This document shows, piece after piece, positions 41,357 to 49,830 of a stretch of DNA of 51,558 nt (position 1 is the stretch's first letter; the number at the start of each line of letters is the position of its first letter). Where the stretch lies: the NCBI GenBank assembly GCA_022841745.1, contig JALHQW010000057.1:1-51558 (forward strand). The letters are read 5' to 3'. The notes beneath the pieces are model-generated. The model had not been told where the DNA came from and searched no databases. It saw only the letters and a program-made list of their open reading frames with translations. Source of the DNA: Saprospiraceae bacterium (GTDB taxonomy: Bacteria > Bacteroidota > Bacteroidia > Chitinophagales > Saprospiraceae). The position numbers and the translations under genes were made by a program.

Positions 41357-42079
41357 TTATGCAGGAATGAAGGGGATCAATTGTTGAACCCGCTCCTCCC
41401 GTTTCCGCCGCCGTGCATAGCGCAACATCCGGTTTTGGTGAATGAGCACCTGCGAAAAGACATTCTCATAAATCCGGTCCAGTTCCCCTTGCTGGGCAAC
41501 GAAGATGCTTGGCTCTGCCACAATGTCCACCAGCATTTTCTCTGGAGAGGCAGTGGTGATTTTCCCCTCTTGCATCAGCGGTGCTTCGGAGACCAGCGGC
41601 TTGACAATGACCGCCTCGTTCAAAGAAAGCACGTACAGTTCCATGACGGTGCGGTCAGGCTGTAGGAACACTTTTTTTGATAGCCCGGTCAGGTGATTGA
41701 AGATGGCATCGAGGGCGTCTTTCTCCGCTTCCACGAGCGTCCAGTTGTATGCGGGTTGCAGTTCCATCCAGGCATTCAGCCAGCGGGTCTCCCAGATGCA
41801 GGTGTTGACCAGTGGCAGCTCCTTCGCCAGCATGGCAGCGATGCGTTTGGACAGGTTGGAAAAGACGGGGATGAAATCTTCCCTTGCCGACAATCGGTAA
41901 ACCCCCCTGCCGGGGCTTTCCAGCAGTCCTTTCGATTTTAGTTCATGGATGCGCCAACTCAGCGTCTCCTCCGACACACCAGGGTACACCCCCTCTAACC
42001 AATGGAGCAACTCGCCCTTGGTGAGGAGTTTTTTGTCGTGAAAGGCGGTGGTGATGTGGTGGTTTACGTCAGCGGTCAT
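41357..42079 (-). CDS. AbiEi-like winged-helix regulator (DUF6577-like) heading the defence operon
   Basis: A 240-residue protein with an N-terminal winged-helix segment (about 10-70: KLLTKGELLHWLEGVYPGVSEETLSWRIHELKSKGLLE and then GRGVYRLSA, quoted in parts). An AbiEi/DUF6577-like domain follows (ISKRI-, AYNWTLVEAEKDALDAIFNHL, KVFLQPDRTVMELYVL, SPEKMLVDIVAE). No AbiEii-type toxin gene is next to it. It is followed 74 bases later by the helicase gene. As first gene after a promoter with an inverted repeat it probably regulates the operon, which is inference. Confidence 0.65.
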   Translation of the reverse strand: MTADVNHHITTAFHDKKLLTKGELLHWLEGVYPGVSEETLSWRIHELKSKGLLESPGRGVYRLSAREDFIPVFSNLSKRIAAMLAKELPLVNTCIWETRWLNAWMELQPAYNWTLVEAEKDALDAIFNHLTGLSKKVFLQPDRTVMELYVLSLNEAVIVKPLVSEAPLMQEGKITTASPEKMLVDIVAEPSIFVAQQGELDRIYENVFSQVLIHQNRMLRYARRRKREERVQQLIPFIPA

Positions 42080-42100
42080 TGGTTGATTTGTGTGACGCTG

Positions 42101-42168
42101 CGAAGATGAGGGGATTTTTTGGGAATGTCAAATTTTCGGCACTTTTTGTGGGGGAGTGCCGGAAAATT
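42101..42168 (-). promoter_or_regulatory. promoter and inverted repeat upstream of the defence operon
   Basis: On the minus strand TTTG (42129-42132) and CATCTTCG (42101-42108) are 20 bases apart, fitting -33/-7 spacing although the -7 is weak. AATTTTCGGCACT (42131-42143) and AGTGCCGGAAAATT (42155-42168) form an inverted repeat with one bulged base, touching the -33 element. It may be the operator of the AbiEi-like regulator or the terminator of the preceding CHAT gene. Confidence 0.5.
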
Positions 42169-42171
42169 GAA

Positions 42172-45138
42172 TCACTCAACCAACACAAACCCCGCCCAAT
42201 GAAAAGCATCTTCGGGATACCGTTTCTTCATCGCCAACTGTGTGGCTCGAAACGCCCCACGAATGCTCATGCCCTTCGTGAGCCAGTTCTTGTAAAACTC
42301 CTCCATGAAAAGTCGGGAGGATTTGTCGTTGACGTTCCAGAGCGACATGATGAGGTTTTGGGCACCCGCTATCTTGAAGGCCCTTTGCAGGCCATAGACG
42401 CCTTCGTTTCCTTTGATGTCGCCAAGCCCGGTTTCACAGGCAGACAGCACAACGAGTTCCGTGTTTTCGAGGTTTAGCTGTGAAATCTCGTAGGCGGTAA
42501 GGATGCCGTCTTCCTGGTCGTGAGGCGTCTTGCCGCCATTCCAAGCCTGCTGTGCGCCAGCGAGGAGGAGGCCGGAGCGAATCATGGGGTGTTTGGAGGA
42601 TTTAAATGCAATTTCACTTTCTTTGGATACTTCATGGTCGGGAAAGAAATAGCCGTGCGTGGCCACCTGAATGATTCGTGGCGATTTACCTTCCGCTCCC
42701 AAACGCTTGAAGGCTGCTTCGGAGGCCAAATAGCCCGTGTCCAAGCGGACGGCAAAATCCCTTTCTTTCAATATCCTTGCGATATCAAGTGACTCGTTCA
42801 GCGTGTTGGGAAGATACCTCCAATTCCCACCACCACGAAATGTAGTGTCCGTTTCAAAGTTGAGCAAATCGGGCAGGGGCTGCGAGCGGGTAGCCACGAT
42901 GTCATCTGATGCCGACAAAATAATGGTTGCATCTGTTTCATACCTAACCCCTCCAATGACCACGGCGGTTGGATGCTCCTCCAGGGCCAATGCTGGGTTT
43001 GGCACAACGAGTTGGCGGGTACTACCAAGCAGCACCAACTGTTGGCGCTCCAGGAAAGACTCTGTTTCGTTTACTGGAATTGCTCCCAGATTGAATTTGT
43101 GCAGCAACCCGCTGGGCGAACAATAAATGGTGGTTGTGCCTTTCAGATGGCTTTCCAAAGGCTTCCAGACAAGGTCGTAGAGCCTTTTTCCATTGCCCAA
43201 TTGGAAATCATGGAGCAGGCTAATCTTTTTTTGGCTGCCACTGGCCACAAGCAATTGCTCGATGTCCCGTTCCTCGAACAAGGGAACGAGCGTTGGCGAA
43301 GCTTCGCCGGGTCGTAGCACAAGGGCACTGTACATGATGCTGTCGGTTGGCTCAGGATTATAGCGCTTGTAACGGATAAACTCTATGGCTACTTCCCCCA
43401 GCTTCAATTCTTGCTGCACATCTTGCCAAGCGACCTGTTTATAAGCCTCCCCGAATCCTGCTACGGTACGGGCAAGCTGTTTTTCGAGGGCATTGGCTTG
43501 GGCTTCAAGGGGGGCGGTGTCTTGACGGTCGGAGAGGGTTCTGGCATGCTCCTTGGCCAATCTGCGGTGGACGGCTGTCCAATCATTGAATTGTTCGGAT
43601 GTCAGTGCGCTTTGCAATGCCAGCTTTCTCATTCGCCTTGAAGAACCCAGCAGGAATCCTTTATTGAACAAGGCATTGTCGTATGCTATGCCACAAATGC
43701 TGTCAGCTTTTTCGACCGTTTGGACAAAGGAAAAAAAGTGGTCGAGGTCCTTTTTTAAGGATTCATGGAAACTTGATAATTCCCGCTCGGAGAGGTGGCG
43801 TGATGCCTCCAAAAGGGAATTATGGCGAATAGCATTACATTCAAGGAAAGCGTTTTGGGCATCGCCCAAATTGCCCGACAGCCATTCCAGTTGCGCAAGG
43901 TTAGAAAGGCTCGTACCGTAGTCATGGTTCATTTTGCCAAAAGCATTCAACTCGATTGCCATGCACTCTTTTAGCAAAGACCTGGCCTCGTCCCATCGCC
44001 CCATTTTGGTATAGACCATTGCAAGGTTGCTCAAACTTGCTGCATAGGTTGGATGGTGTTCCCCCAAGACATTTTGCCTTATTTCCATGCCTTGCCTATG
44101 GAGTTCTGAGCTTTCCTCTAAGCGGCCCATCATCTCGTACAGAATGGCTTGATTGTTCAGGCTCTGTCCGTACTCAAGGTGTTCCTTGCCAAGTTTTATT
44201 TCCCTGATTCCTCTTGAAAGGGTGAAAAGAGAATCAGCTGCTGTAAACTTGCCCATGTTTTTATAGAGCAATGCCAGATTATTGACGGCAGCGGCATAAT
44301 CTGGATGGTCGTGCCCCAGCGTTTTTTCCCACAAAGCCACCGCCTCGATGTATAGCGGTTCGGCTGCCTCAAAATTGCCCATTGCCTTGTAGAGGATTGC
44401 GAGATTGTTCAAGCTTTGGGCATAATCAGGGTGTTCTTTTCCGAGTTTTTTGGCACGAATGGCTGTTGATTCAATCAACAATTCTTCGGCAAGCTCAAAA
44501 TTGCCCATGTCCGAATACAGGTTTGACAGATTGCTAAGGCTTTGGGCATAGTCAGCACTTTCCTTGCCCAACTGTTTTTCCCTTATAGCTTTGGATTCCA
44601 GATAACATGGAAGCGCAGACTCATACCTCCCTGTCTGCCTGTACAATATCCCAAGCACATTGAGGCTGTTGCCGTAGTCGGTATGCTCCTCCCCCAACAA
44701 CTTCTTTCTGATATTCCTTGTCTCCATACAATACCGTTCAGCCTTATCATATTGTGCCGTCCTTATGTAGAGTGTCCCAAGGTTGTAGATGCTATTGGCA
44801 TAATCCAAATTTTCCTTCCCGTGCAATAGCTCCCTAATTGAAGCAGCTTCCAATAGATTAGGCTCAGCAATGCCGTATTCCCCCATTCCAGCATGGCATG
44901 TCCCCAAGGTATGCAGGCACAAAGCGTATTTTTCGTGCTTGTCCCCCAAATTACCCTTGGCCAGTGCCATAGCTTGTTCTGCAATGGGCAAAGCCTCTTT
45001 GGCCTTGCGTGAGCTTACCAGTGACTTGGCTTGGGCCGCCAGGCTGTCAATCACTTTGACGACTTGGTTTGTATCAATATTTTGGGAGAAAATACAGGAA
45101 TGTAAGAACAGGAATACAAAGACAAGGGAGGCTTTCAT
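42172..45138 (-). CDS. secreted TPR-CHAT protease-like protein
   Basis: A 988-residue protein with a signal peptide (MKASLVFVFLFLHSCIFSQ) and about ten TPR units of TPR_12 type (about 50-470: repeated YAQSLSNLSNLY-SDMGNFE-AE and LGKEHPDYA). The C-terminal CHAT caspase-like domain (about 650-988) has catalytic His in IQVATHGYFFPD near residue 828 and Cys in VVLSACETGLGDI near residue 897. Both catalytic residues are present. Unlike cytosolic CHAT effectors it is exported, so its targets are periplasmic or outside. The start at 45138 fits the signal peptide better than 45165. It is the last gene of a sigma/anti-sigma operon. Confidence 0.85.
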   Translation of the reverse strand: MKASLVFVFLFLHSCIFSQNIDTNQVVKVIDSLAAQAKSLVSSRKAKEALPIAEQAMALAKGNLGDKHEKYALCLHTLGTCHAGMGEYGIAEPNLLEAASIRELLHGKENLDYANSIYNLGTLYIRTAQYDKAERYCMETRNIRKKLLGEEHTDYGNSLNVLGILYRQTGRYESALPCYLESKAIREKQLGKESADYAQSLSNLSNLYSDMGNFELAEELLIESTAIRAKKLGKEHPDYAQSLNNLAILYKAMGNFEAAEPLYIEAVALWEKTLGHDHPDYAAAVNNLALLYKNMGKFTAADSLFTLSRGIREIKLGKEHLEYGQSLNNQAILYEMMGRLEESSELHRQGMEIRQNVLGEHHPTYAASLSNLAMVYTKMGRWDEARSLLKECMAIELNAFGKMNHDYGTSLSNLAQLEWLSGNLGDAQNAFLECNAIRHNSLLEASRHLSERELSSFHESLKKDLDHFFSFVQTVEKADSICGIAYDNALFNKGFLLGSSRRMRKLALQSALTSEQFNDWTAVHRRLAKEHARTLSDRQDTAPLEAQANALEKQLARTVAGFGEAYKQVAWQDVQQELKLGEVAIEFIRYKRYNPEPTDSIMYSALVLRPGEASPTLVPLFEERDIEQLLVASGSQKKISLLHDFQLGNGKRLYDLVWKPLESHLKGTTTIYCSPSGLLHKFNLGAIPVNETESFLERQQLVLLGSTRQLVVPNPALALEEHPTAVVIGGVRYETDATIILSASDDIVATRSQPLPDLLNFETDTTFRGGGNWRYLPNTLNESLDIARILKERDFAVRLDTGYLASEAAFKRLGAEGKSPRIIQVATHGYFFPDHEVSKESEIAFKSSKHPMIRSGLLLAGAQQAWNGGKTPHDQEDGILTAYEISQLNLENTELVVLSACETGLGDIKGNEGVYGLQRAFKIAGAQNLIMSLWNVNDKSSRLFMEEFYKNWLTKGMSIRGAFRATQLAMKKRYPEDAFHWAGFVLVE

Positions 45139-45170
45139 ATTTGTTGCTTTTCGTTTCGAAGGCAAGATAC

Positions 45171-46052
45171 TCAGTGCGGCATTTTTCCAATAACAAACCT
45201 ACCTACCCATACCTCCGCCTCCTCCAAATCTTCAACGATGGCAAAGTAGTACAGCCCTAGTTGGAAGTTAAATTCCTGTCTCATGTCAAAGATAAGTTCC
45301 TCACCCCTCCCGGACTGCGTCCTTAGCTGTTGGGAGAAAATAGGCCGCTTGTTGTCCCGGTTATTATAGACAAGCAGTGAAAACGTAGTGGCAGCACCCC
45401 CACCTGACAAGCTGCCCTTGAAGGCGACCATCGTCTTGCCCTTGGCATTAGGCTGGAAGGCGTCGGTATTCTTGGGGCTGGAAATATTGGCCTCCCAGTC
45501 CCCACCACGCACCCCTTCGAGGCTGGCCTCCATAGCAGGGTTTGGGATGAAGTTGGCGGGGTCGGCGTTTGCGATGAGGGCGGGCTTGATTTCTTGGCTT
45601 TTGGGGGCAATTGGTACGACAGGGGTTATTGTTTCTTCTGGCTTACTTATCGGCGATGATGGGGCGGTTGGGGTTGGCGGCTCGGCCGCTTCGGAAGGTA
45701 GCGAGGGCTGGTGCGATGACCTGCGCCATTGCCACAGTGCCAAGCTGACGACGGCAACAAATGCAATCAGGCCAAGTGGCTTGCGCCAGCTACTTTTCTC
45801 CGTGACAGGAAGGGGCGGTTCATTCGTCTCAGTTGCAAGGGGCAATGGTTCCTGCATCACTTCCTTCAGGTGCGAGCGGAGGTTCCACCTGACTGGGTCG
45901 CTGAAATGCTCCTTCAGCTTGCGGTGCAGCAAGACTTCCCGCCGGAACTCCTCGTCGGTGGCCATGCGCTGCTCCAATGCCTTGCGCTCGGCATCGGGCA
46001 GCGAACCGTTCAGATAGGCTTCAATCATCTCGTACAATGCTTGGTTGTCCAT
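45171..46052 (-). CDS. transmembrane anti-sigma factor-like protein
   Basis: A 293-residue protein with a cytoplasmic helical N-terminus (about 1-85: YEMIEAYLNGSLPDAERKAL, then MATDEEFRREVLLHRKLKEHF, the usual anti-sigma start in Bacteroidota) and one TM helix (about 92-108). A Pro-rich linker (PPTPTAPSSPISKPE) and a periplasmic beta domain (about 190-290: ATTFSLLVYNNRDNKRPIFSQQL, LGLYYFAIVEDLEEAEVWVG) follow. It should hold the ECF factor encoded upstream and release it on a periplasmic signal. The CHAT gene follows after 32 bases. Confidence 0.7.
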   Translation of the reverse strand: MDNQALYEMIEAYLNGSLPDAERKALEQRMATDEEFRREVLLHRKLKEHFSDPVRWNLRSHLKEVMQEPLPLATETNEPPLPVTEKSSWRKPLGLIAFVAVVSLALWQWRRSSHQPSLPSEAAEPPTPTAPSSPISKPEETITPVVPIAPKSQEIKPALIANADPANFIPNPAMEASLEGVRGGDWEANISSPKNTDAFQPNAKGKTMVAFKGSLSGGGAATTFSLLVYNNRDNKRPIFSQQLRTQSGRGEELIFDMRQEFNFQLGLYYFAIVEDLEEAEVWVGRFVIGKMPH

Positions 46053-46127
46053 TTTACCTTGTTTGCTCCTGCCACAACCTTGGGCGGCATCGAGCAGCCT
46101 GTTTTTCTTTTTGTTTTGAAACTGCCA

Positions 46128-46700
46128 TCAGTCCTTCAGGTAGTCCCGAAGTTCTGGATAACTCTTGATGATTTCCAATAGTTTTTCCTTGCAGAGGTAT
46201 TTCTTCCTTCGGGCATAGTCGGTGCTGCTGTACTTCATGATTTGAGCAATTTCTTCCATGCTCTTGTCCTGAAAGAACATCAGCAGCACCTGTCGGCAGT
46301 CCTCGCCCAGTTGCTCCATCGCCTGGTCGAAAAGCCGTTGTAGTTCTATTTTCTCAAATTCCATTTGAAGGTCGGTTTCCAAAGCGTATTTGTCGTCCGC
46401 CGGAAATGTGACCTTCCCGCTCACATCTTTTTTTTGTTGATAGCTCCTGAACAGGTTGTAGGCCACCCCATTCAGCAGGCTGCCGAACCTACTGGTGAGT
46501 GTCAGTTGCCTCGATTTTAGCTTTTGGTAAATGACGAGGATGGCTTCTTGAAACATGTCCTGTGCATCCTCCTCCCTGCCCCCGTAGCGCAGGATGATGC
46601 CCCTGACCACCGGGTAGCACTGCCGATAAATCTCCCGCAGCGTGGCGGGGTCGTCACGCAGGATACCGTCCAAGAAGTGTTTTTCGTCAATTGGCGTCAT
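46128..46700 (-). CDS. ECF RNA polymerase sigma factor
   Basis: A 190-residue ECF sigma factor. Region 2 (about 15-85) shows LREIYRQCYPVVRGIILRYGG, EDAQDMFQEAILVIYQKL and FGSLLNGVAYNLFRSYQQ. Region 4 (about 125-175) shows QLGEDCRQVLLMFFQDKSMEEIAQIM and YARRKKYLCKEKL. It heads a leftward operon with a TM anti-sigma-like protein and the TPR-CHAT protein, a combination repeatedly seen in Saprospiria-like genomes. The region up to the divergent barrel gene (156 bp) must hold both promoters. Confidence 0.85.
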   Translation of the reverse strand: MTPIDEKHFLDGILRDDPATLREIYRQCYPVVRGIILRYGGREEDAQDMFQEAILVIYQKLKSRQLTLTSRFGSLLNGVAYNLFRSYQQKKDVSGKVTFPADDKYALETDLQMEFEKIELQRLFDQAMEQLGEDCRQVLLMFFQDKSMEEIAQIMKYSSTDYARRKKYLCKEKLLEIIKSYPELRDYLKD

Positions 46701-46856
46701 GTCAGGGGGCCTGTGTTCCTAATGTTTTAACGGCGAAAGGTAGGGAAAACAGGGAATTCGCAAGTTTTTTGAAAAAAAATGAGGTTGAGTGTGTCACATT
46801 TTGAGGGGGAGGCAAATACCACTTCAATTTTCAATTTTCACGAAATTAGAATCCTA

Positions 46857-48575
46857 ATGAATTCCCATTCTCACTTCCGTCAATTTATCCTTTTTTCCAT
46901 TGCGGCAATCGCCTTTGCTCAAATCTTCAGTGGCTGTGCAGCGGCCGGATTGTTTACAGCCGGTGAAACCGCTGCGCTTACCTCATTTGGTGTTAGAACA
47001 GTCGCTACTCGTGCCATAGCAGGCACTGCCGCAAGAGCAGCAGTTGCTCGTACTTCACTTATCGTGGCAGACGAAGCGTTTTTTGGCACCCAAGCTGCAA
47101 GGATGACGCTAACACGTCAAGGGAGCAAAACTTTTTTAAAGTCGGCGGCTACCGGAGCCAATGTCATCGAGATTTTAAGTAAACGTTCTTTCAGGACAGT
47201 TGAATCCGGGCAAATCATCAATTTGCCCGGTGATGTTTACCTCGTCAACACAAAAGGCTTAAATGTGCGGTCTGGGCCTGGAACAAATCATCCTGTAGTT
47301 GCCCAACTGACCAAGGAAAGGCCAGTGTCGGTAATTTCCAGAAAGGACGGGTGGGTAGAAGCATGGATTACTGATGAAATAAAGGGTTGGGTAGCTGAGA
47401 AATTCCTAGATGCCTTGCTGGATGCTGCCATAGACCGTGAGTACACCCCTCAACAACCTTTCAACTCGTCTCAACTGAACCAAATGAACCAAGCCAATCT
47501 GTTGGATGCTGACAAAGATGGCATACCAGATACCTACGATGATTGCCCCAATGTTTCTGGAAAACGGGAACTGCACGGATGCCCTGACAAAGACGCCGAT
47601 GGAATACCTGACAAGGACGATAGATGTCCAGATGTTTCTGGCATTTATCGCTTCCATGGCTGCCCTGACAGTGACAACGACGGAGTGGCAGACTACGAGG
47701 ATAGATGCCCCAATATCAACGGCAACTACTCTAATTACGGCTGTCCGATAAGAACCCAGATAGTTGATTCTGACAATGATGGTGTGCCAGATGAAATAGA
47801 TTACTGCCCCAATGAGTATGGCAGGACCTACAGCGGCTGCCCATATATTCGGGAAGATGGGGATGATTATGCTGCATCCTTGATTGACCCTGTGCGCCGA
47901 AAGCCTGTTCAGATGGGGATTGGCATTTCAGGTGGATTCGTTTCAAGTGCTTTAAAAAATACGGACAGCGATATTGAAAACATTGGCGGTTTAGGCTTCT
48001 CACCGTTTATTTTTACTTCTTTCCATTTGGGGGAAAAGTCTCGCTTGCAATTGGATTTATCGTACTCGATGCGCAGTTTCGTTTTCTCTAATCAAGGTGA
48101 TGATTCGGAGTACGGTTTCGGCGATGTTTACACCTACAATACAACAAATGCGCAGATGAGCTTCTCAGATGTGAGGGCAACCGCTAAAATCAATATCAAT
48201 TCACTTTATTTCGGGGGGTATTTCGGGAAAGTTGTGAAAGCCAAGCGGAAAGGAAACTTGGAGTATTATTCATCATTCGACAGTGTTTATGATGAAAACT
48301 ATGATTACGACTTCTTCGATGAATCCGAATACCCGTTGGTAAATGGCCAACGGCCAGTAAACAACTACGTCTATGGCCTCACCGTGGGCTATGAAAAATT
48401 GCTCAGAAGTGGACTGCTGGTTGGGGTTGGCTTGGAATACCAGCTTTCCAATTATTTCAATGCCAACTATGGGGATGGTTGGTTGGAGTACGGGGACAAT
48501 ATTGACTTGTACCCATCCAGCGATATTGACCTAAAACTGCATTACCTATTCGTAAACTTGGGCTATCGCTTCTAA
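46857..48575 (+). CDS. SH3b / thrombospondin-3 repeat / outer-membrane barrel protein
   Basis: A 572-residue envelope protein. The signal sequence ends IFSGCAAAG, a lipobox-like site. A helical Ala-rich part follows, then an SH3b domain (about 125-190: VYLVNTKGLNVRSGPGTNHPVV, VSRKDGWVEAWI-like, GWVAEKFL). Four or five calcium-binding thrombospondin type 3 repeats (about 215-330: DADKDGIPDTYDDCP, DADGIPDKDDRCP, DSDNDGVPDEIDYCP) precede a C-terminal beta-barrel (about 345-572, ending LHYLFVNLGYRF). This resembles OmpA-type proteins in which the OmpA domain is replaced by a barrel. SH3b suggests peptidoglycan binding. The ATG at 46857 fits the signal peptide better than 46779. Confidence 0.75.
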   Translation: MNSHSHFRQFILFSIAAIAFAQIFSGCAAAGLFTAGETAALTSFGVRTVATRAIAGTAARAAVARTSLIVADEAFFGTQAARMTLTRQGSKTFLKSAATGANVIEILSKRSFRTVESGQIINLPGDVYLVNTKGLNVRSGPGTNHPVVAQLTKERPVSVISRKDGWVEAWITDEIKGWVAEKFLDALLDAAIDREYTPQQPFNSSQLNQMNQANLLDADKDGIPDTYDDCPNVSGKRELHGCPDKDADGIPDKDDRCPDVSGIYRFHGCPDSDNDGVADYEDRCPNINGNYSNYGCPIRTQIVDSDNDGVPDEIDYCPNEYGRTYSGCPYIREDGDDYAASLIDPVRRKPVQMGIGISGGFVSSALKNTDSDIENIGGLGFSPFIFTSFHLGEKSRLQLDLSYSMRSFVFSNQGDDSEYGFGDVYTYNTTNAQMSFSDVRATAKININSLYFGGYFGKVVKAKRKGNLEYYSSFDSVYDENYDYDFFDESEYPLVNGQRPVNNYVYGLTVGYEKLLRSGLLVGVGLEYQLSNYFNANYGDGWLEYGDNIDLYPSSDIDLKLHYLFVNLGYRF

Positions 48576-48605
48576 TGGCAAACAGCCTTTCAAAATTGTA
48601 AATTC

Positions 48606-48956
48606 ATGAACCAATACCTTCAAAAGCAACTGGCGATTTCCGTACTTTTCTTTTATTTCCTTGCGAGTAGTTGTACTTTCAATTACTCATCATCTATGGG
48701 GAGTGGGTATCGGCAGTCAGGGTCATCCTCGAATTGCTACGGGTGTCCAAGCGGGAACACTTCCAAAAGGACTACGACCACCCGAACCACCACGACCCGA
48801 ACCACGACCAGCCCAAGCTCACGTAAAAGCAACGGCAACAACAAAATCACGATTTCTCCTTCAACGAGGAAAAGCACCACAGGCAGTACCAAAAGCACTC
48901 AGAAGGGCAGCACAAGGAAACCCTCCGGCAGTGGTAGCAGAAAAGGAGGGAATTGA
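48606..48956 (+). CDS. Ser/Thr-rich lipoprotein
   Basis: A 116-residue protein with a lipoprotein signal sequence (VLFFYFLASSC, lipobox cysteine). A low-complexity Ser/Thr/Arg/Gly region follows (SSSNCYGCPSGN, TTTTRTTTTRTTTSPSSRKS, STRKPSGSGSRKGGN). A single CYGC pair is present. It is probably anchored in the envelope. The function is unknown. It begins 31 bases after the barrel gene and is likely co-transcribed. Confidence 0.55.
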   Translation: MNQYLQKQLAISVLFFYFLASSCTFNYSSSMGSGYRQSGSSSNCYGCPSGNTSKRTTTTRTTTTRTTTSPSSRKSNGNNKITISPSTRKSTTGSTKSTQKGSTRKPSGSGSRKGGN

Positions 48957-49064
48957 ATAGTTGCCAATACGGCATTCTGACAGGAAACCCGAACCTGCCA
49001 GACAAAGAAGCAGGGCGCAAATGCCAAAAGCGATAATGTAGGCGCAAAACCAATCCCTTTCCCA

Positions 49065-49259
49065 ATGTCAGAAGAACAAAAAAAGAAGTTCAGGAACCAA
49101 GTAGGCAATACCAGCCACAAAGATTGCAGGAACTCCTCCTGCGAAGGCCGTAAAGCCAAAAGGAAGACCGAGCACATCTTTTGCGAAGGCGGTGTTTTCT
49201 CGCCCACCTTCTATTGGAAGTGCATGGCCTGCGGCCAAGAAACCATTGTAGCGGATTAG
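49065..49259 (+). CDS. small Cys-rich protein, possible zinc ribbon
   Basis: A 64-residue soluble protein (MSEEQKKKFRNQVGNTSHKD) with cysteines in KDCRNSSCEG, HIFCEGG and WKCMACGQE. The last CxxC plus an upstream pair could bind zinc. No family recognised. Its size and Cys spacing suggest a real gene rather than noise. Confidence 0.5.
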   Translation: MSEEQKKKFRNQVGNTSHKDCRNSSCEGRKAKRKTEHIFCEGGVFSPTFYWKCMACGQETIVAD

Positions 49260-49380
49260 CACAATCTGTGTAACATCGTTTCTTCATCCCCGTTTACCAA
49301 CCCTAAAGAATTAAATAAAATGTGGCCGGACAGGCAATACATTTGCCCGGCAATATTTTCCATCTAAAGTCCAACGTCTT

Positions 49381-49557
49381 ATGCCTTACAAATTCTTTCT
49401 TCCCATTTTCTTGTTTTGTGTTGCATTTTCCCTGCCTGGTGTTCAAGCTCAAAGCCTCATAGCCCTTAAGAACAAAGGGCAATACTCCTTCTTCACCGAG
49501 CTGCAGCCTGCACTGGATGCGGCGGTAGATGGAATCACTGTAGAGAAAAAGAAATAA
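49381..49557 (+). pseudogene. N-terminal fragment of a secreted protein
   Basis: A 58-codon frame: signal peptide (FFLPIFLFCVAFSLPGVQAQ) and then YSFFTELQPALDAAVDGITVEKKK, ending in a stop. The LQPALDAAVDGITV segment resembles the start of right-handed beta-helix surface proteins (usually followed by VYLPGG). The rest of such a protein is absent, so this is probably a truncated gene. Confidence 0.5.
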
Positions 49558-49631
49558 TTTACGGTTGTTTAAAATCAGAAACAAAACTTAAAAATCTGGA
49601 GTCCATAATTTGCTCAAATATTCTAATCATC

Positions 49632-49778
49632 ATGAAGCATCTGATTACCCTTGCCTTCCTCGCTTGCTTTTGCTATGCCTTGCAAGACCAGAGTAAAGGA
49701 TGCTATCGTAGGGGATGCACCTTGACCAAAACGACAAGCCAACCTCTGAATCCCAAACCCAACACACAATTATACTAA
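49632..49778 (+). pseudogene. signal-peptide-like gene fragment
   Basis: A 48-codon frame starting MKHLITLAFLACFCYALQ, followed by a short Cys-containing tail (KGCYRRGCTLTKTTSQPLN) that ends one base before the next upstream ATG. No domain. Likely another remnant of a secreted-protein gene. Confidence 0.35.
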
Positions 49779-49830
49779 AATGAAAAACTTCTTCGAAACC
49801 CAGTTTTTTCGTATCCAAAATCAAATTCCA

